DNA of 64,000 bases from Umezawaea beigongshangensis. Lineage in GTDB: Bacteria > Actinomycetota > Actinomycetes > Mycobacteriales > Pseudonocardiaceae. The DNA is taken from NCBI RefSeq assembly GCF_016464305.1, contig NZ_JAEIOJ010000013.1, positions 29,073-93,072 on the forward strand. The letters run 5' to 3'. A model generated the notes under the pieces. That model was not told the DNA's origin. It searched no databases and saw nothing but the letters and a program-made list of their open reading frames with translations. The translations under genes and the position numbers were made by a program. Below are positions 7,640-16,467 of the stretch, one piece after another. Within the stretch, counting starts at the first letter, position 1; each line of letters starts with the position of its first letter.

Positions 7640-8458
7640 GTGGGAGACGACTACCGCGGTGTCAGCGCGCTCGTCACGGGCGCGTCCAAGGGGCTGGGGA
7701 GGGCGTACGCGCTGGAGCTGGCCCGCCGGGGAGCGCGGGTGATCCTGCTGGCCCGCTCGGAGGGCGACCTGCGGCAGGTCGCCGCGCAGATCCGGGAACG
7801 GCACGACGGGCCGGACCCCGCGGTGGTCGTCGGCGACCTCACCGCCCCGGACGGCCCGGAACGGATCGTGCGGGAGCTGCGCGACCGGGGCCTGACCGTG
7901 GACCTGCTGCTCAACAACGCCGGGGCGGGCAGCGCGGGCCCGTTCCTCGGCCGCCCGGTCGAACCGCAACTGCGCACCGTCGACCTCAACGTCCGGGGCC
8001 TGCTCGCGCTGACCCACGCGATCGGCGCCGAACTGGTCGCCCGCGGCTCCGGCGGCATCATCACCGTCTCGTCCACCGCCGCGTTCCAGCCCATGCCCTA
8101 CCAGGCCAGCTACGCCGCGACCAAGGCGTTCGTGCTCTCGTTCACCGAGGCGCTCGCCGAGGAGCTGCGCGGCACCGGCGTCCACGTCATGGCGGCGCAC
8201 CCCGGCGCGGTCGCGACCGGCTTCTTCGACGGAACCTCGGCCACGATCGACCCCCGGTTCGCCGACGCGCCGGACGCGGTCGCGGCCCGCACGCTGGACG
8301 ACTACGCCCGGCGGCGCGCGGTGTCCTACCCCGGCCGTGCCGTGACCCGTGCCATGACCTGGCCCGCGCGCCTGCTGCCGCGCGCCGCGGTCCCGCGGCT
8401 GGCCGGCTGGGTCAACCGCCGACTGCGCCTGCACGAGGTCGTCGACCTGGCCGGGTAG
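7640..8458 (+). CDS. Short-chain dehydrogenase/reductase
   Basis: 272 residues. Rossmann motif VTGASKGLGRAYALELARRG near residue 10, NNAGAG near 88, catalytic SSTAAFQPMPYQASYAATKAF (Ser, then Tyr-x3-Lys) near 139-157, and PGAVATGFF. Classical SDR of about the usual length plus a basic C-terminal tail with PARLLPRAAVPRL resembling membrane-associated ketoacyl/steroid-type SDRs. GTG start at 7640 chosen because GGAGG ends 5 bp upstream; the reading frame is open further upstream but crosses the operator. It is the probable target of the divergent MarR protein. Substrate unknown. Confidence 0.88.
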   Translation: MGDDYRGVSALVTGASKGLGRAYALELARRGARVILLARSEGDLRQVAAQIRERHDGPDPAVVVGDLTAPDGPERIVRELRDRGLTVDLLLNNAGAGSAGPFLGRPVEPQLRTVDLNVRGLLALTHAIGAELVARGSGGIITVSSTAAFQPMPYQASYAATKAFVLSFTEALAEELRGTGVHVMAAHPGAVATGFFDGTSATIDPRFADAPDAVAARTLDDYARRRAVSYPGRAVTRAMTWPARLLPRAAVPRLAGWVNRRLRLHEVVDLAG

Positions 8459-8566
8459 GGCCGTGCCGGGCGTCGACGACCGGGGCCGGGTGACCGGTGT
8501 GACTCGCCCCACACCGCCGGTGCCGAGCTTGATGCTGACACCGGCGTCACCTCGTAGCGTCGGCTC

Positions 8567-9571
8567 ATGAAACGTCTGCTGGTGCTCGTCGCCACCGCTC
8601 TGCTCGCGTCACCCCTGTCGCCGGTGGCGTCCGCGTCCGGCGGATCGACCGGGCCGTACGCCCCGATCGATCGCCCCGGTCCCCGTCTGTCCGTCCCCGT
8701 CGCCGACCTGCAGGCGTCGGTGACGTGCACCCCGTCGGCGTACGGCTCCCACCGCGAGGTCGTCCTCCTCGTGCCGGGAACCGGCGCCTCGCCCGCCGAC
8801 GCCTACTCCTGGAACTGGTTCGCCGCTCTCGACGAGGCGGGCCACCCGTACTGCGCGGTCACCCCGCCGGGCAACGCGGTCGGCGACGTGCAGGTCTCCG
8901 CCGAGTACGTGGTGCACGCCATCCGGCACACCCGCGCGATCAGCCGCGGCAAGATCGCCGTGCTCGGCCACAGCCAGGGCGGCGTCAGCTCCCGGTTCGC
9001 GCTGCGCTTCTGGCCGGACACCAGGGCGATGGTCGCCGACCACGTCGGTTTCGCCGCCGTCAACCACGGCAGCGTCCAGAACGACATCGCCTACCCCGAC
9101 GGCAACGGTCCGGCCTTCAACCTTCAGCTCAAGACGACAGCCGCGTTCGTCGACGCGACGAACTCCGGGCGGGAGACCTTCCCCGGCATCTCCTACACCT
9201 CCCTGTCCACCACCCACGACCAGTTCGTCACGCCCGCTGGCACGACGGACCTGAGCGGCCCGGCCGGTCGGGTCGCCAACATCTCGCTCCAGGACGTCTG
9301 TCCCGCCAACACGAGCGATCACCTCGGCATCGGCACCAGCGACGCCCTCGCGCACGCCCTCGCCATGAACGCCATCACGCGCCCCGGTCCGGCGAACCCG
9401 GCGGAGGTCCCCGCCTCGGTCTGCGCGCAGGAACTGATGCCGGGGGTCGACCCGCACACCCACGCCGCCGACCTGGCTGCCTTCACCAGGACCATCACCG
9501 ACAACATCGCTCGCGCCGAGGTCGTGGCCACCGAGCCCGCGCTCAAGCCCCACGTGTTCGCGCGGCGCTGA
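8567..9571 (+). CDS. Secreted lipase, CALB-like alpha/beta hydrolase
   Basis: 334 residues with a signal peptide (MKRLLVLVATALLASPL, cleavage after ASA). The mature protein has VVLLVPGTGASP (oxyanion region), nucleophile elbow GHSQGG near 140, and repeated TPAGTTDLSGPAG and DHLGIGTSDALA blocks carrying candidate acid and His residues. The arrangement resembles secreted lipases related to Candida antarctica lipase B, found in many actinomycetes. It should hydrolyse lipid esters outside the cell. Four Cys (CTP, YCAV, VCPAN, VCAQE) could form two disulfides. It stands alone: the next gene is on the opposite strand. Confidence 0.8.
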   Translation: MKRLLVLVATALLASPLSPVASASGGSTGPYAPIDRPGPRLSVPVADLQASVTCTPSAYGSHREVVLLVPGTGASPADAYSWNWFAALDEAGHPYCAVTPPGNAVGDVQVSAEYVVHAIRHTRAISRGKIAVLGHSQGGVSSRFALRFWPDTRAMVADHVGFAAVNHGSVQNDIAYPDGNGPAFNLQLKTTAAFVDATNSGRETFPGISYTSLSTTHDQFVTPAGTTDLSGPAGRVANISLQDVCPANTSDHLGIGTSDALAHALAMNAITRPGPANPAEVPASVCAQELMPGVDPHTHAADLAAFTRTITDNIARAEVVATEPALKPHVFARR

Positions 9572-9666
9572 TCCTCCGGGCGGGAGCCGGTCGGGGACGC
9601 GGGGTCCGCGGGAGCCGTCACCGCGACCCGCGACGGGTCGACGAGCCAGCACACCGGCCAGCGCCG

Positions 9667-10812
9667 TCAGGGCTTCTCCGCCTGCGGGGCCGGGACCGGT
9701 GGCCGGTCCTGATCGACGGGGGCTGCCGAGGCGCTGCCCCCGTCGATCACCTCGCCGAGGTAGCGCAGCACGACCGCGGCCGTCGCGGCGACCGGGACCG
9801 CCAGGAACGCGCCCGCGATGCCGTACAGGCTGCTGCCCGCCGTCACGGCGAGCAGGACGACCGCGGCGTGCAGGCGCAGGCTGCGCGACTGGAGGATCGG
9901 TTGCAGCACGTTGCCCTCCAGCTGCTGCACCCCCACCACGATCACCAGCATGATCACGGCCGTCGTGAAGCCGTTGCTGACCAGGGCGACCAGGACGGCC
10001 AGCGCACCCGCGAGGAACGCGCCGACGATCGGCACGAAACCGCCCAGGAACGTGAGCGCGGCCAGCGGGACGGCCAGGGGAACGCCCAGGACCACCAGGC
10101 CGAGGCCGATCAGCACCGCGTCGACCAGGCTCACCACGGCCTGGGTGCGGATGAAACCGCCGAGCGTGGCCCACACCCGCTCCAGCACCACCGTCAGGTG
10201 TCCGCCCGCGCGCTCGCCGACCACTCCGCGCAGCCACGGCGCGAACCTCGGCCCGTCCTTGACGAAGAAGAACGCGAGCAGCAGCGCCACGACGCCGGTG
10301 ACGAGACCGGACGTCACGGTGCCGACGCCCGTGAGCAGTCCGGTGGCGATCGAGCCGACGCTGGACTGCAACTGGTCGGTGCCCTGCTGCACCAGCTGGT
10401 CGAGCTGACTGGTGGCGAGGTTCAGCGGAGGACCGGAGATCCACTCCCGCGCCTGCCCGAGCGCGCTGGTCGCGCTGCTGGCGATCTCGGGGACGCCGGA
10501 GACGATCGAGGTCGTGATCAGCGCGAGGATGCCGCCGAGGACGGCGAGTCCCGCGAGCAGCACGATCGTCGCCGCCAGTGCCGGGGGCACTCCGCGCGCG
10601 CGCATCCACCGGGCGGGCGGCCACAGCACCGTGGTGATCAGCAGCCCGAGCAGCACGGGCATGACCACGACCCAGAGCTTGCCGATGATCCACCACACCA
10701 TGACGAAGCCGATCGCGGCCAGCGCCACGCGTGCGCTCCAGCGCGCCAGCCAGCTCACACCGTGCCCGATCGCCTGGCCGCGATCGTTCCACCGGCGGTT
10801 CTGCTCGGTCAC
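9667..10812 (-). CDS. AI-2E family transporter (PerM-like membrane protein)
   Basis: 381 residues with about eight hydrophobic segments in the AI-2E/UPF0118 pattern: paired N-terminal helices (VALAAIGFVMVWWIIGKLWV, then MPVLLGLLITTVL), a long periplasmic helical section rich in Gln/Ser, then VVALLLAFFFVKDGPRF and a C-terminal group including GGFVPIVGAFLAGALAVLVALV and the conserved LEGNVLQPILQSRSLRLH. The family includes exporters of autoinducer-2 and Na+/H+ antiporters; substrate cannot be assigned. GTG at 10812 chosen because a G-rich site precedes it; the frame upstream is Arg-rich and not credible. Confidence 0.88.
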   Translation of the reverse strand: MTEQNRRWNDRGQAIGHGVSWLARWSARVALAAIGFVMVWWIIGKLWVVVMPVLLGLLITTVLWPPARWMRARGVPPALAATIVLLAGLAVLGGILALITTSIVSGVPEIASSATSALGQAREWISGPPLNLATSQLDQLVQQGTDQLQSSVGSIATGLLTGVGTVTSGLVTGVVALLLAFFFVKDGPRFAPWLRGVVGERAGGHLTVVLERVWATLGGFIRTQAVVSLVDAVLIGLGLVVLGVPLAVPLAALTFLGGFVPIVGAFLAGALAVLVALVSNGFTTAVIMLVIVVGVQQLEGNVLQPILQSRSLRLHAAVVLLAVTAGSSLYGIAGAFLAVPVAATAAVVLRYLGEVIDGGSASAAPVDQDRPPVPAPQAEKP

Positions 10813-11040
10813 GTCTGCCCCCGTCCTGCCCTGCGTCGCCGTGCTCCGGTGCCAGCCTGCCAGAGCGGATCGGCCCGCGCGGATCAGCGTCCCGTCCTCC
10901 CCGCGGAGGACCCGGCTCCTGCGCGGTGCGGAACGGGGACCCGGTCGCCGGGCACGACGACGCGCACCGGTGCCGCGAGTCGTTCTCCTCCTCCGGCGGA
11001 CCTCACCGGGGCACAGCGGGCGAGCGCGATCCACCGGCTC

Positions 11041-11282
11041 ACCGTCGCCGCGCCCGTGCGGGCCGAGCTGGAGGCGGTCGCCGCGCTGACCCCGCGGGAG
11101 CGGGAGGTGCTGGTGCTGGTGGCTCGCGGGCTGTCCACGCCGAGACGGCCGACGAGCTCTGCCCGGAAGCGACCGCGGTCACGACGCACGTCGGCCGGGT
11201 GCTGATGGAGCTGGGCCCGCGCGCCCGCGTCCAGGTGGCCGTGTGCGCCCACGAGCAGGGCCTCGTCCGGGTGTGCCCGTGA
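11041..11282 (+). pseudogene. LuxR/NarL-type regulator, frameshifted C-terminal fragment
   Basis: The first frame gives AALTPREREVLVLVARGLS, the start of a LuxR HTH. The remainder continues in a different frame as AETADELCPEATAVTTHVGR, then VLMELGPRARVQVAVCAHEQ and a stop. A single-base indel near 11141 separates them. The receiver domain and partner kinase are absent, so this is a decayed fragment rather than a working regulator. Confidence 0.75.
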
Positions 11283-11291
11283 GGCGGGGGA

Positions 11292-11325
11292 GTCCGCCGC
11301 GCGGCATCGTCGCCGCGCGGCGGAC
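11292..11325. terminator. Strong hairpin between LuxR fragment and GH43 gene
   Basis: GTCCGCCGCGCGGC (11292-11305) pairs perfectly with 11312-11325 around a 6-nt loop. It lies 9 bp past the GH43 stop codon and has no T-run, as is common in actinobacteria. Confidence 0.75.
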
Positions 11326-11334
11326 CCGCTCGGC

Positions 11335-13257
11335 TCAGTCGAAGACGCGCAGTTCGTAGATCCGCGTGGCCGTCTCGGTGGTCTGCGTCGGGACGCGGGC
11401 CTCCAGGCGGACGTGGCGGCCCGCGACACCGCTGACGGGGTGCAGCGTGGTGGCCGCGGTGCTGTTCGCGAAGTCCACGACGCTCCGCCAGTTCGTCCGG
11501 TCGTCCGACACCGAGATGGTGAACGACCGGGTGTTGTACTCGGCCCGCTCGCCGCCCGCCTGGGCGTGCGCGACCTCGAAGCGGCCGATGGTCCGGGACT
11601 CGCCGAGGTCGACCTCCAGCAACGCGTTCGGCGTCGAGGAGCAGAACTTGTCGGAGTTGCCGCCGTTGACGGTGCCGTTGACCGCCTTGTCCGGACCCTC
11701 CGACGGGCCGCAGGACGGGCTGCCGGTGGCGGGTTTGCCGAGCGCGAGGTTGGTGCCCGGCCCGGTGGCCGGGCGGACGGAGACGTCGTCGAAGTCCGCG
11801 GCGGTGTTGAACACCCGCACGCCGTTCGCGCCGCTGGCGAAGACGGCGTCGGTGACGCTGATCTTCGGTGCGGACATGTCGTCCACGTACACCCGGATCG
11901 ACGGGCCGACCGCGGTGACGCGCAGGTGGTGCGTCGCACCGGCGTCGACCCGCAGCGGAGCGGACCCCAGCGGGGTCCAGGAGCCGTCGGCCCGACCGAG
12001 GACGACCCGGCCGGCCGGGCTGATGCCCGCGTAGTAGCCGCTGTAGCTGTCGGCCCCGGTCGCCGGTCGCGTGGTCCGGAAGACGATCCCGGCGTCACCC
12101 CGGCGCGAGGTGATCGTGACGTCGGTGTCCTGGGTGAAGTCGGCGAAGTTCGTGTCGAGCAGCGCCTTGCCGCCCGCCGAGTTCCCGGCGCGGTACCGCC
12201 CGCCGCCCGCCGACCAGGCGCCGCCGTGGGTCTTCCAGCCCAGCGCGTTGTCGTCGGAGAAGTCGTCCTCGACCCTCATGGTGATGCGCTGGATCGTGCC
12301 GTCCGGGTTGAAGCGCATCGGGTCCAGGGCGAGCTGGCGGTGGTTGCCGTCGGTCTCGCTCAGCGGCCTGCGGTGGTAGAGGACGTACCAGTCGTCCGTG
12401 CCGGGGACGTTGAGCACCGAGTTGTGCCCGGAGCCGCGCGCGACCGCCGGGTCCTGCGCGAGCACCTTGTCGAGCTTGGTGAACGGGCCGGTCGGCGAGT
12501 CGGAGATGGCGTAGGACACCGAGTAGTCCGGGCCGGTCCAGCCGCCCTCGGACCACATCAGGTAGTACCGGCCGCCGCGCTTGAACATCTGCGGACCCTC
12601 GACGTAGCCCGACGGCGTGATCTCCCGGTAGACGGTGCCGTCGGCGAAGCTGCCGAGGCTGGTCATGTCCTCGTTGAGCTTCACGACGTTCGCGTGGCCC
12701 CAGCCGCCGTAGTACATGTACGCCTGACCGTCGTCGTCGACGAAGACGTCCTGGTCGATGGGCTGCGCGCCGTTGTGGAACCGCGAGATCAGCGGTCGGC
12801 CGATGGCGTCGGCGTAGGGCCCCTCGGGACGGTCGGCGACGGCGACGCCGATGCCGCCGAGCTCGCTGTCGCTCTGGATGTCGTTGGCGGCGAAGTACAG
12901 GTAGTACTTGCCGTTGCGCGCGATCGGCGCCGGTGCCCACACCGCGCGGGTGGCCCACGAGACGTTCTCGGTCGTCAGCACGTCGTCGTGCTTGGTCCAG
13001 TGCACCAGGTCCCGCGAGGAGAAGGCGTCGAGGTGGGTCTGCTGGGCGTAGACCGCCGACGTCGTGGGGAACACCCAGTAGGTGTCGTCGTACACGGCGA
13101 CGTCCGGATCGGCGTACCAGCCGTCGGTGAACGGGTTGCCCGCGGCCGGTCGTTCCGGTGCCGGGGCGGCCGTCGCGGCCGGGAGCGTCGTGACCGCGGC
13201 GCCGACGAGCAGCGCGGCGAGGACGCCGGTGGTGAGCCTGGTCGGGAGAGCGGTCAT
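11335..13257 (-). CDS. Secreted GH43 glycoside hydrolase with jelly-roll and F5/8C domains
   Basis: 640 residues. Signal peptide at 1-30. Residues about 38-330 are a GH43 five-bladed propeller: WYADPDVAVYDDTYW (general-base Asp), DQDVFVDDDGQAYMYYGG (pKa-modulating Asp) and SGYVEGPQMFKR (general-acid Glu). Then a concanavalin-like sandwich (about 345-515) and an F5/8-type C (CBM32-like) domain with LALGKPATGSPSCGP and AVNGTVNGGNSDKF to the end. GH43 enzymes are arabinofuranosidases, xylosidases or galactanases acting on plant polysaccharides; specificity is not predictable here. ATG at 13257 has GGAG upstream and begins the signal peptide. Fits with the xylanase and glucuronoyl esterase of this window. 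Confidence 0.9.
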   Translation of the reverse strand: MTALPTRLTTGVLAALLVGAAVTTLPAATAAPAPERPAAGNPFTDGWYADPDVAVYDDTYWVFPTTSAVYAQQTHLDAFSSRDLVHWTKHDDVLTTENVSWATRAVWAPAPIARNGKYYLYFAANDIQSDSELGGIGVAVADRPEGPYADAIGRPLISRFHNGAQPIDQDVFVDDDGQAYMYYGGWGHANVVKLNEDMTSLGSFADGTVYREITPSGYVEGPQMFKRGGRYYLMWSEGGWTGPDYSVSYAISDSPTGPFTKLDKVLAQDPAVARGSGHNSVLNVPGTDDWYVLYHRRPLSETDGNHRQLALDPMRFNPDGTIQRITMRVEDDFSDDNALGWKTHGGAWSAGGGRYRAGNSAGGKALLDTNFADFTQDTDVTITSRRGDAGIVFRTTRPATGADSYSGYYAGISPAGRVVLGRADGSWTPLGSAPLRVDAGATHHLRVTAVGPSIRVYVDDMSAPKISVTDAVFASGANGVRVFNTAADFDDVSVRPATGPGTNLALGKPATGSPSCGPSEGPDKAVNGTVNGGNSDKFCSSTPNALLEVDLGESRTIGRFEVAHAQAGGERAEYNTRSFTISVSDDRTNWRSVVDFANSTAATTLHPVSGVAGRHVRLEARVPTQTTETATRIYELRVFD

Positions 13258-13613
13258 CGTCGGCTGCTCCAGGGGTCGTGCACCGGCGGTGGGGTACCCG
13301 CGAACGGCACCGGCACCCGGCACAGGCGTTCAACAAAGACCAACATTCCTGCTGACAGTGCCCGCCGCTCTCGGGCGCGTCAAGCGTTCTGTCCTGTTGT
13401 CGGGCCGCGCGGACCAGGGTGTACCGGGTGTTCGTGAGCGCTTTCGTTCGAAGTTGTCCTGTTCTGTCACCGCCCCGACCGCCGCGCTCACCACGAGCAC
13501 GACCGGAGCCGGGACCGCGGACCCGCCGACCGCCGCAGGGGGTCCGGTACCGTGCTCCACCGCGTCCACCCGGACGCGGTGGAGCACCGTCCACCCCGGA
13601 CTCCCGGTCCGGC
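13258..13613. other. GH43 upstream region with LacI-like half operator
   Basis: This 356-bp gap precedes GH43 and follows the leftward SDR gene. On the minus strand it contains GAAAGCGCTCAC (13434-13445), centred on AGCGCT, resembling the core of LacI/CebR-family sugar-regulator sites. The match is partial and no regulator gene is nearby. Nothing else stands out. Confidence 0.3.
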
Positions 13614-14381
13614 TCAGCGGAGGTGGGACGCGCCGTTGAGGTCGAGCACGGTGCCGCTGGCCCACCTGGCCTCCGGCGAGGTGAGCCAGGCGACGGCCGC
13701 CCCGATCTCGGCGGAGTCGGCCACGCGGCCGAACGGGTGCTGCGCCAGGATCGCGTCCCGCTCGGGCCCGTCGAGCAGCTCCACGGTCAGATCGGTGACG
13801 GTGAAGCCGGGCGCCACCGCGGCGACGCCGATCCCGTGCGGTGCCAGCGCGACCGCCATGGACTGGGCGAACGCGTGCATGCCCGCCTTGCTCGCCCCGT
13901 ACGCGGGCACGGCGGGCTCGCCCCGGTAGGCGCCGCGCGAGCCGACCATGACGATCGACGCGCCCGCCGGTCCCTCCGGCCGGGTGAGCAGGTGGTCGAC
14001 CACGCACCAGGTGGCGTTGGCGGTGCCGATCAGGTTCACGTCCAGCGTCCGCCGCCACACGGCCTGCCACTCGGCGTAGGACGTGCTCGCCACGGGGTGT
14101 TCGACGTGCACGGCGGCGTTGTTCACCAGCACGTCGACACCGCCGAGCGCCGAGACCGCCGAGTCCACCATCGCGGCGACCTGGTCCGGATCGGCGAGGT
14201 CGGCGACGACCACCGCGTGCCCGTCGCCGGGCAGACCGGCCACCACGGCCTCGGCCGCCTCGACGTCCGCGCGGGCGTGCACGGCGACCACGTCGCCCCG
14301 CGCCGCCACCGCCGCCGCCACCGCCGCACCGATGCCGATGGCGCGCGACGCGCCCGTCACGAGTACCCGTCGACGGCTCAC
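13614..14381 (-). CDS. Short-chain dehydrogenase, last gene of kynurenine operon
   Basis: 255 residues, classical SDR: VLVTGASRAIGIGAAVAAAV at the N-terminus (the SRAIGIG loop is slightly unusual), NNAAVHVEHP near 88, VGSRGAYRGEPAVPAYGASK with catalytic Ser and Tyr-x3-Lys near 146-163, and C-terminal WASGTVLDLNGASHLR. Its GTG start overlaps the kynureninase stop by GTGA, so it is translationally coupled and part of the same pathway. Possible roles are oxidation or reduction of an anthranilate-derived or dihydro-hydroxyanthranilate intermediate; this is inference from position only. Confidence 0.85.
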   Translation of the reverse strand: MSRRRVLVTGASRAIGIGAAVAAAVAARGDVVAVHARADVEAAEAVVAGLPGDGHAVVVADLADPDQVAAMVDSAVSALGGVDVLVNNAAVHVEHPVASTSYAEWQAVWRRTLDVNLIGTANATWCVVDHLLTRPEGPAGASIVMVGSRGAYRGEPAVPAYGASKAGMHAFAQSMAVALAPHGIGVAAVAPGFTVTDLTVELLDGPERDAILAQHPFGRVADSAEIGAAVAWLTSPEARWASGTVLDLNGASHLR

Positions 14382-15586
14382 GAGCTGCTTCCCCCCAGTA
14401 CCTCGCGGATGCGACCGGCCGCCTCGGCCACGTCGGTGAAGCGGGTGGACAGCGGTGCGGGCGTCAGCCGCAACCGGTTCGGCACGGAGTGGTCGACGAA
14501 GACGCCGTTGCGGGCCAGCAGCGGGACGAGTTCCGCCGCGCGCGGGTGCTCGTAGGTGACGTGCGCGCCGCGCCGGGCCGGATCGGCCGGGCTCGCCAGC
14601 CGCAGCTCGGTGGGTTCCAGCAGTTCCTGGAGGTAGCCGGTCAGCGCGATGCTCTTGGCGCGCAGCGCGGGCAGCCCGGCCTCGGCGATGACGTCCAGGC
14701 CCGCGCCCGTCGCCATCAGCGACAGGACGGGCGGGCTGCCGGTCAGGAACCGCCGGATCGTCGGGTCCGGGTCGTAGTCGCCGCGCATCGCCAGTTGCTC
14801 GCGGTGGCCGTACCACCCGTGGATCGGCTGGCTCAGCACGGAGTGCAGGTCGCGCCGGACGTAGAGGAACGCCGGTGCGCCGGGGCCGGCGAACAGGTGC
14901 TTGTAGGTGGAACCGACCGCCAGGTCGGCCCCGTTCGCGGCGAGGTCCACCGGCACCGCCCCGGCCGCGTGGCTGAGGTCCCACAGCACCAGCGCGCCCG
15001 CCGCGTGCGCGATGCGCTGCACCTCCGCCACGTCCAGCAGCGCCCCGGAGCGGCAGGACACCAGGGACAGCGACACCAGCGCCACCGAGTCGTCCAGCGC
15101 CTCGCGCAGCAGGTCCAGGTCGAGGCCCTGGTCCGGGTCGGCGTGCAGGCGGCGCAGCGCGCCCCCGCGCTCGGCCGCGACCCCGGCCAGCACGTACTGG
15201 TCGGTGGGGAAGTTGTCGTCGTCGGTGATGATCGTGCGGCGCTCCGGCGCCGCGTCCAGCGCCGCGGCGGCCAGCTTGTAGAGGTTCACGCTGGTGCAGT
15301 CGCCGACGACGACCTCGCCGGGGCCCGCGCCGAGCGCGACCTCCGCCACCCGGTCGCCCATCCGCTCGCACAGGTCGAACCACAGGGTGCGCGCCTCCGC
15401 GAGGCCGTCGCCCCACTGCTCGCGCACCACGTCGTCCACGAGCGCGGCGGTCGCGGCGGGCAGTCTGCCCAGCGAACCGCCGTTGAGGTGGACGGTTCCC
15501 CCCGGTGTGGGGTGGAACCGCTCGCGCAGGTGCGCCAGCGGATCGGCGGCGTCCAGGAGCCCGGCGTCGTTCCCGACCACGGTCAC
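14378..15586 (-). CDS. kynU: Kynureninase-like PLP enzyme
   Basis: 402 residues, a fold-type I aminotransferase-class protein. Features: VHLNGGSLGRLP at the N-terminus, IITDDDNFPTDQYVL, LVLWDLSHAAGAVPVDL and GSTYKHLFAGPGAPAFLYV with the PLP-binding Lys near 227, then HGWYGHREQLAMRGDYDPDP. The DLSHxxGA, YKHL and GWxGH elements are those of kynureninase, which cleaves kynurenine or 3-hydroxykynurenine to anthranilate or 3-hydroxyanthranilate plus alanine. GTGA overlaps join it to the dioxygenase upstream and the SDR downstream. No kynurenine formamidase is in the operon, so that step must be supplied elsewhere or by another member. Confidence 0.9.
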   Translation of the reverse strand: MTVVGNDAGLLDAADPLAHLRERFHPTPGGTVHLNGGSLGRLPAATAALVDDVVREQWGDGLAEARTLWFDLCERMGDRVAEVALGAGPGEVVVGDCTSVNLYKLAAAALDAAPERRTIITDDDNFPTDQYVLAGVAAERGGALRRLHADPDQGLDLDLLREALDDSVALVSLSLVSCRSGALLDVAEVQRIAHAAGALVLWDLSHAAGAVPVDLAANGADLAVGSTYKHLFAGPGAPAFLYVRRDLHSVLSQPIHGWYGHREQLAMRGDYDPDPTIRRFLTGSPPVLSLMATGAGLDVIAEAGLPALRAKSIALTGYLQELLEPTELRLASPADPARRGAHVTYEHPRAAELVPLLARNGVFVDHSVPNRLRLTPAPLSTRFTDVAEAAGRIREVLGGSSS

Positions 15587-16467
15587 AGCAACCCCCTGGC
15601 GGTCCACAGCTCCGGGAAGAACCGGTGCTCGGTGATGCGGCGCAGCCAGGACACCCCGGTGGTGCCGCCCGTGCCCGGTTTCGTGCCGATGACCCGTTCC
15701 ACGACCAGCAGGTGCACCGACCGCCAGCGGCACACGGCCTCCGCGACGTCCATCAGCGCTTCGGCCAGCAGGAACACCTCGTCGGCCGGGCCGCCGTCGC
15801 GGTAGACGTCCGCCCAGGCCCGTTCGACGTCCGGGTGCGGCTGGGCCTGCTGCGCGAAGTCGCGGTCCAGCACGTCGCGCGGAACGCGGGCGCCGCGGCG
15901 GGCCAGCAGCGCCACGGCCGCGTCGTAGACGCTCGGCTCCCGCAGCGCCCGCTGCACCTGCTCGTGCACGTGCGGCACGTTGCGGTGCGGCCGGGCCAGC
16001 GCCTCGACCTTGTTGCCCAGCACGTACTCCACCATGCGGTACGTGTAGGACTGGAAACCCGACGCCCGGCCGAGGTGGTCGCGGAAGGCGTTGAACTCGG
16101 TCGGCGCCAGCGTGCCCAGCACGTCCCAGCTGCTCACCAGCAGCTCCACCACGCGCCGGGTCCGGCGCAGCGCCCACACCGAGCCGGGGACGTCGTCGCC
16201 GTCGAGCAGGGCGCGCACCCGGACCAGTTCCTCGTACACCAGCTTGAACAGCAGTTCCTTCACCTGGCCGAGGACGTAGAACGTCAGCTCCGACGGATGA
16301 CCGGAACGCGGGTGCTGCAACGACAGCAGCACGTCGATGCTCTGGTAGTCGATGTAGGGCGTGCTCGTGCCGGGGAAGTCCAGCACCGGGCACCCCTCGG
16401 TGGCGGCGGCCAGCTCCTGGCGCTGAGCGTTGCTCCCGAGACCGAGGTCCGGTGGCGTGCGGGTCAC
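15583..16467 (-). CDS. kynA: Tryptophan 2,3-dioxygenase
   Basis: 294 residues, close to the usual bacterial TDO length. Hallmarks: YIDYQSIDVLLSLQHPRSG near residue 37, HPSELTFYVLGQVKELLFKL near 55 (the distal His region), SGFQSYTYRMVEYVLGNK near 137, and WRSVHLLVVERVIGTKPGTG with the proximal heme His. TDO opens the indole ring of L-tryptophan to N-formylkynurenine with O2. GTGA overlaps on both sides show strict co-expression with the DUF6875-like and kynureninase genes. In actinomycetes, dedicated TDO/kynureninase copies often feed secondary metabolism, such as the actinomycin chromophore. Confidence 0.92.
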   Translation of the reverse strand: MTRTPPDLGLGSNAQRQELAAATEGCPVLDFPGTSTPYIDYQSIDVLLSLQHPRSGHPSELTFYVLGQVKELLFKLVYEELVRVRALLDGDDVPGSVWALRRTRRVVELLVSSWDVLGTLAPTEFNAFRDHLGRASGFQSYTYRMVEYVLGNKVEALARPHRNVPHVHEQVQRALREPSVYDAAVALLARRGARVPRDVLDRDFAQQAQPHPDVERAWADVYRDGGPADEVFLLAEALMDVAEAVCRWRSVHLLVVERVIGTKPGTGGTTGVSWLRRITEHRFFPELWTARGLL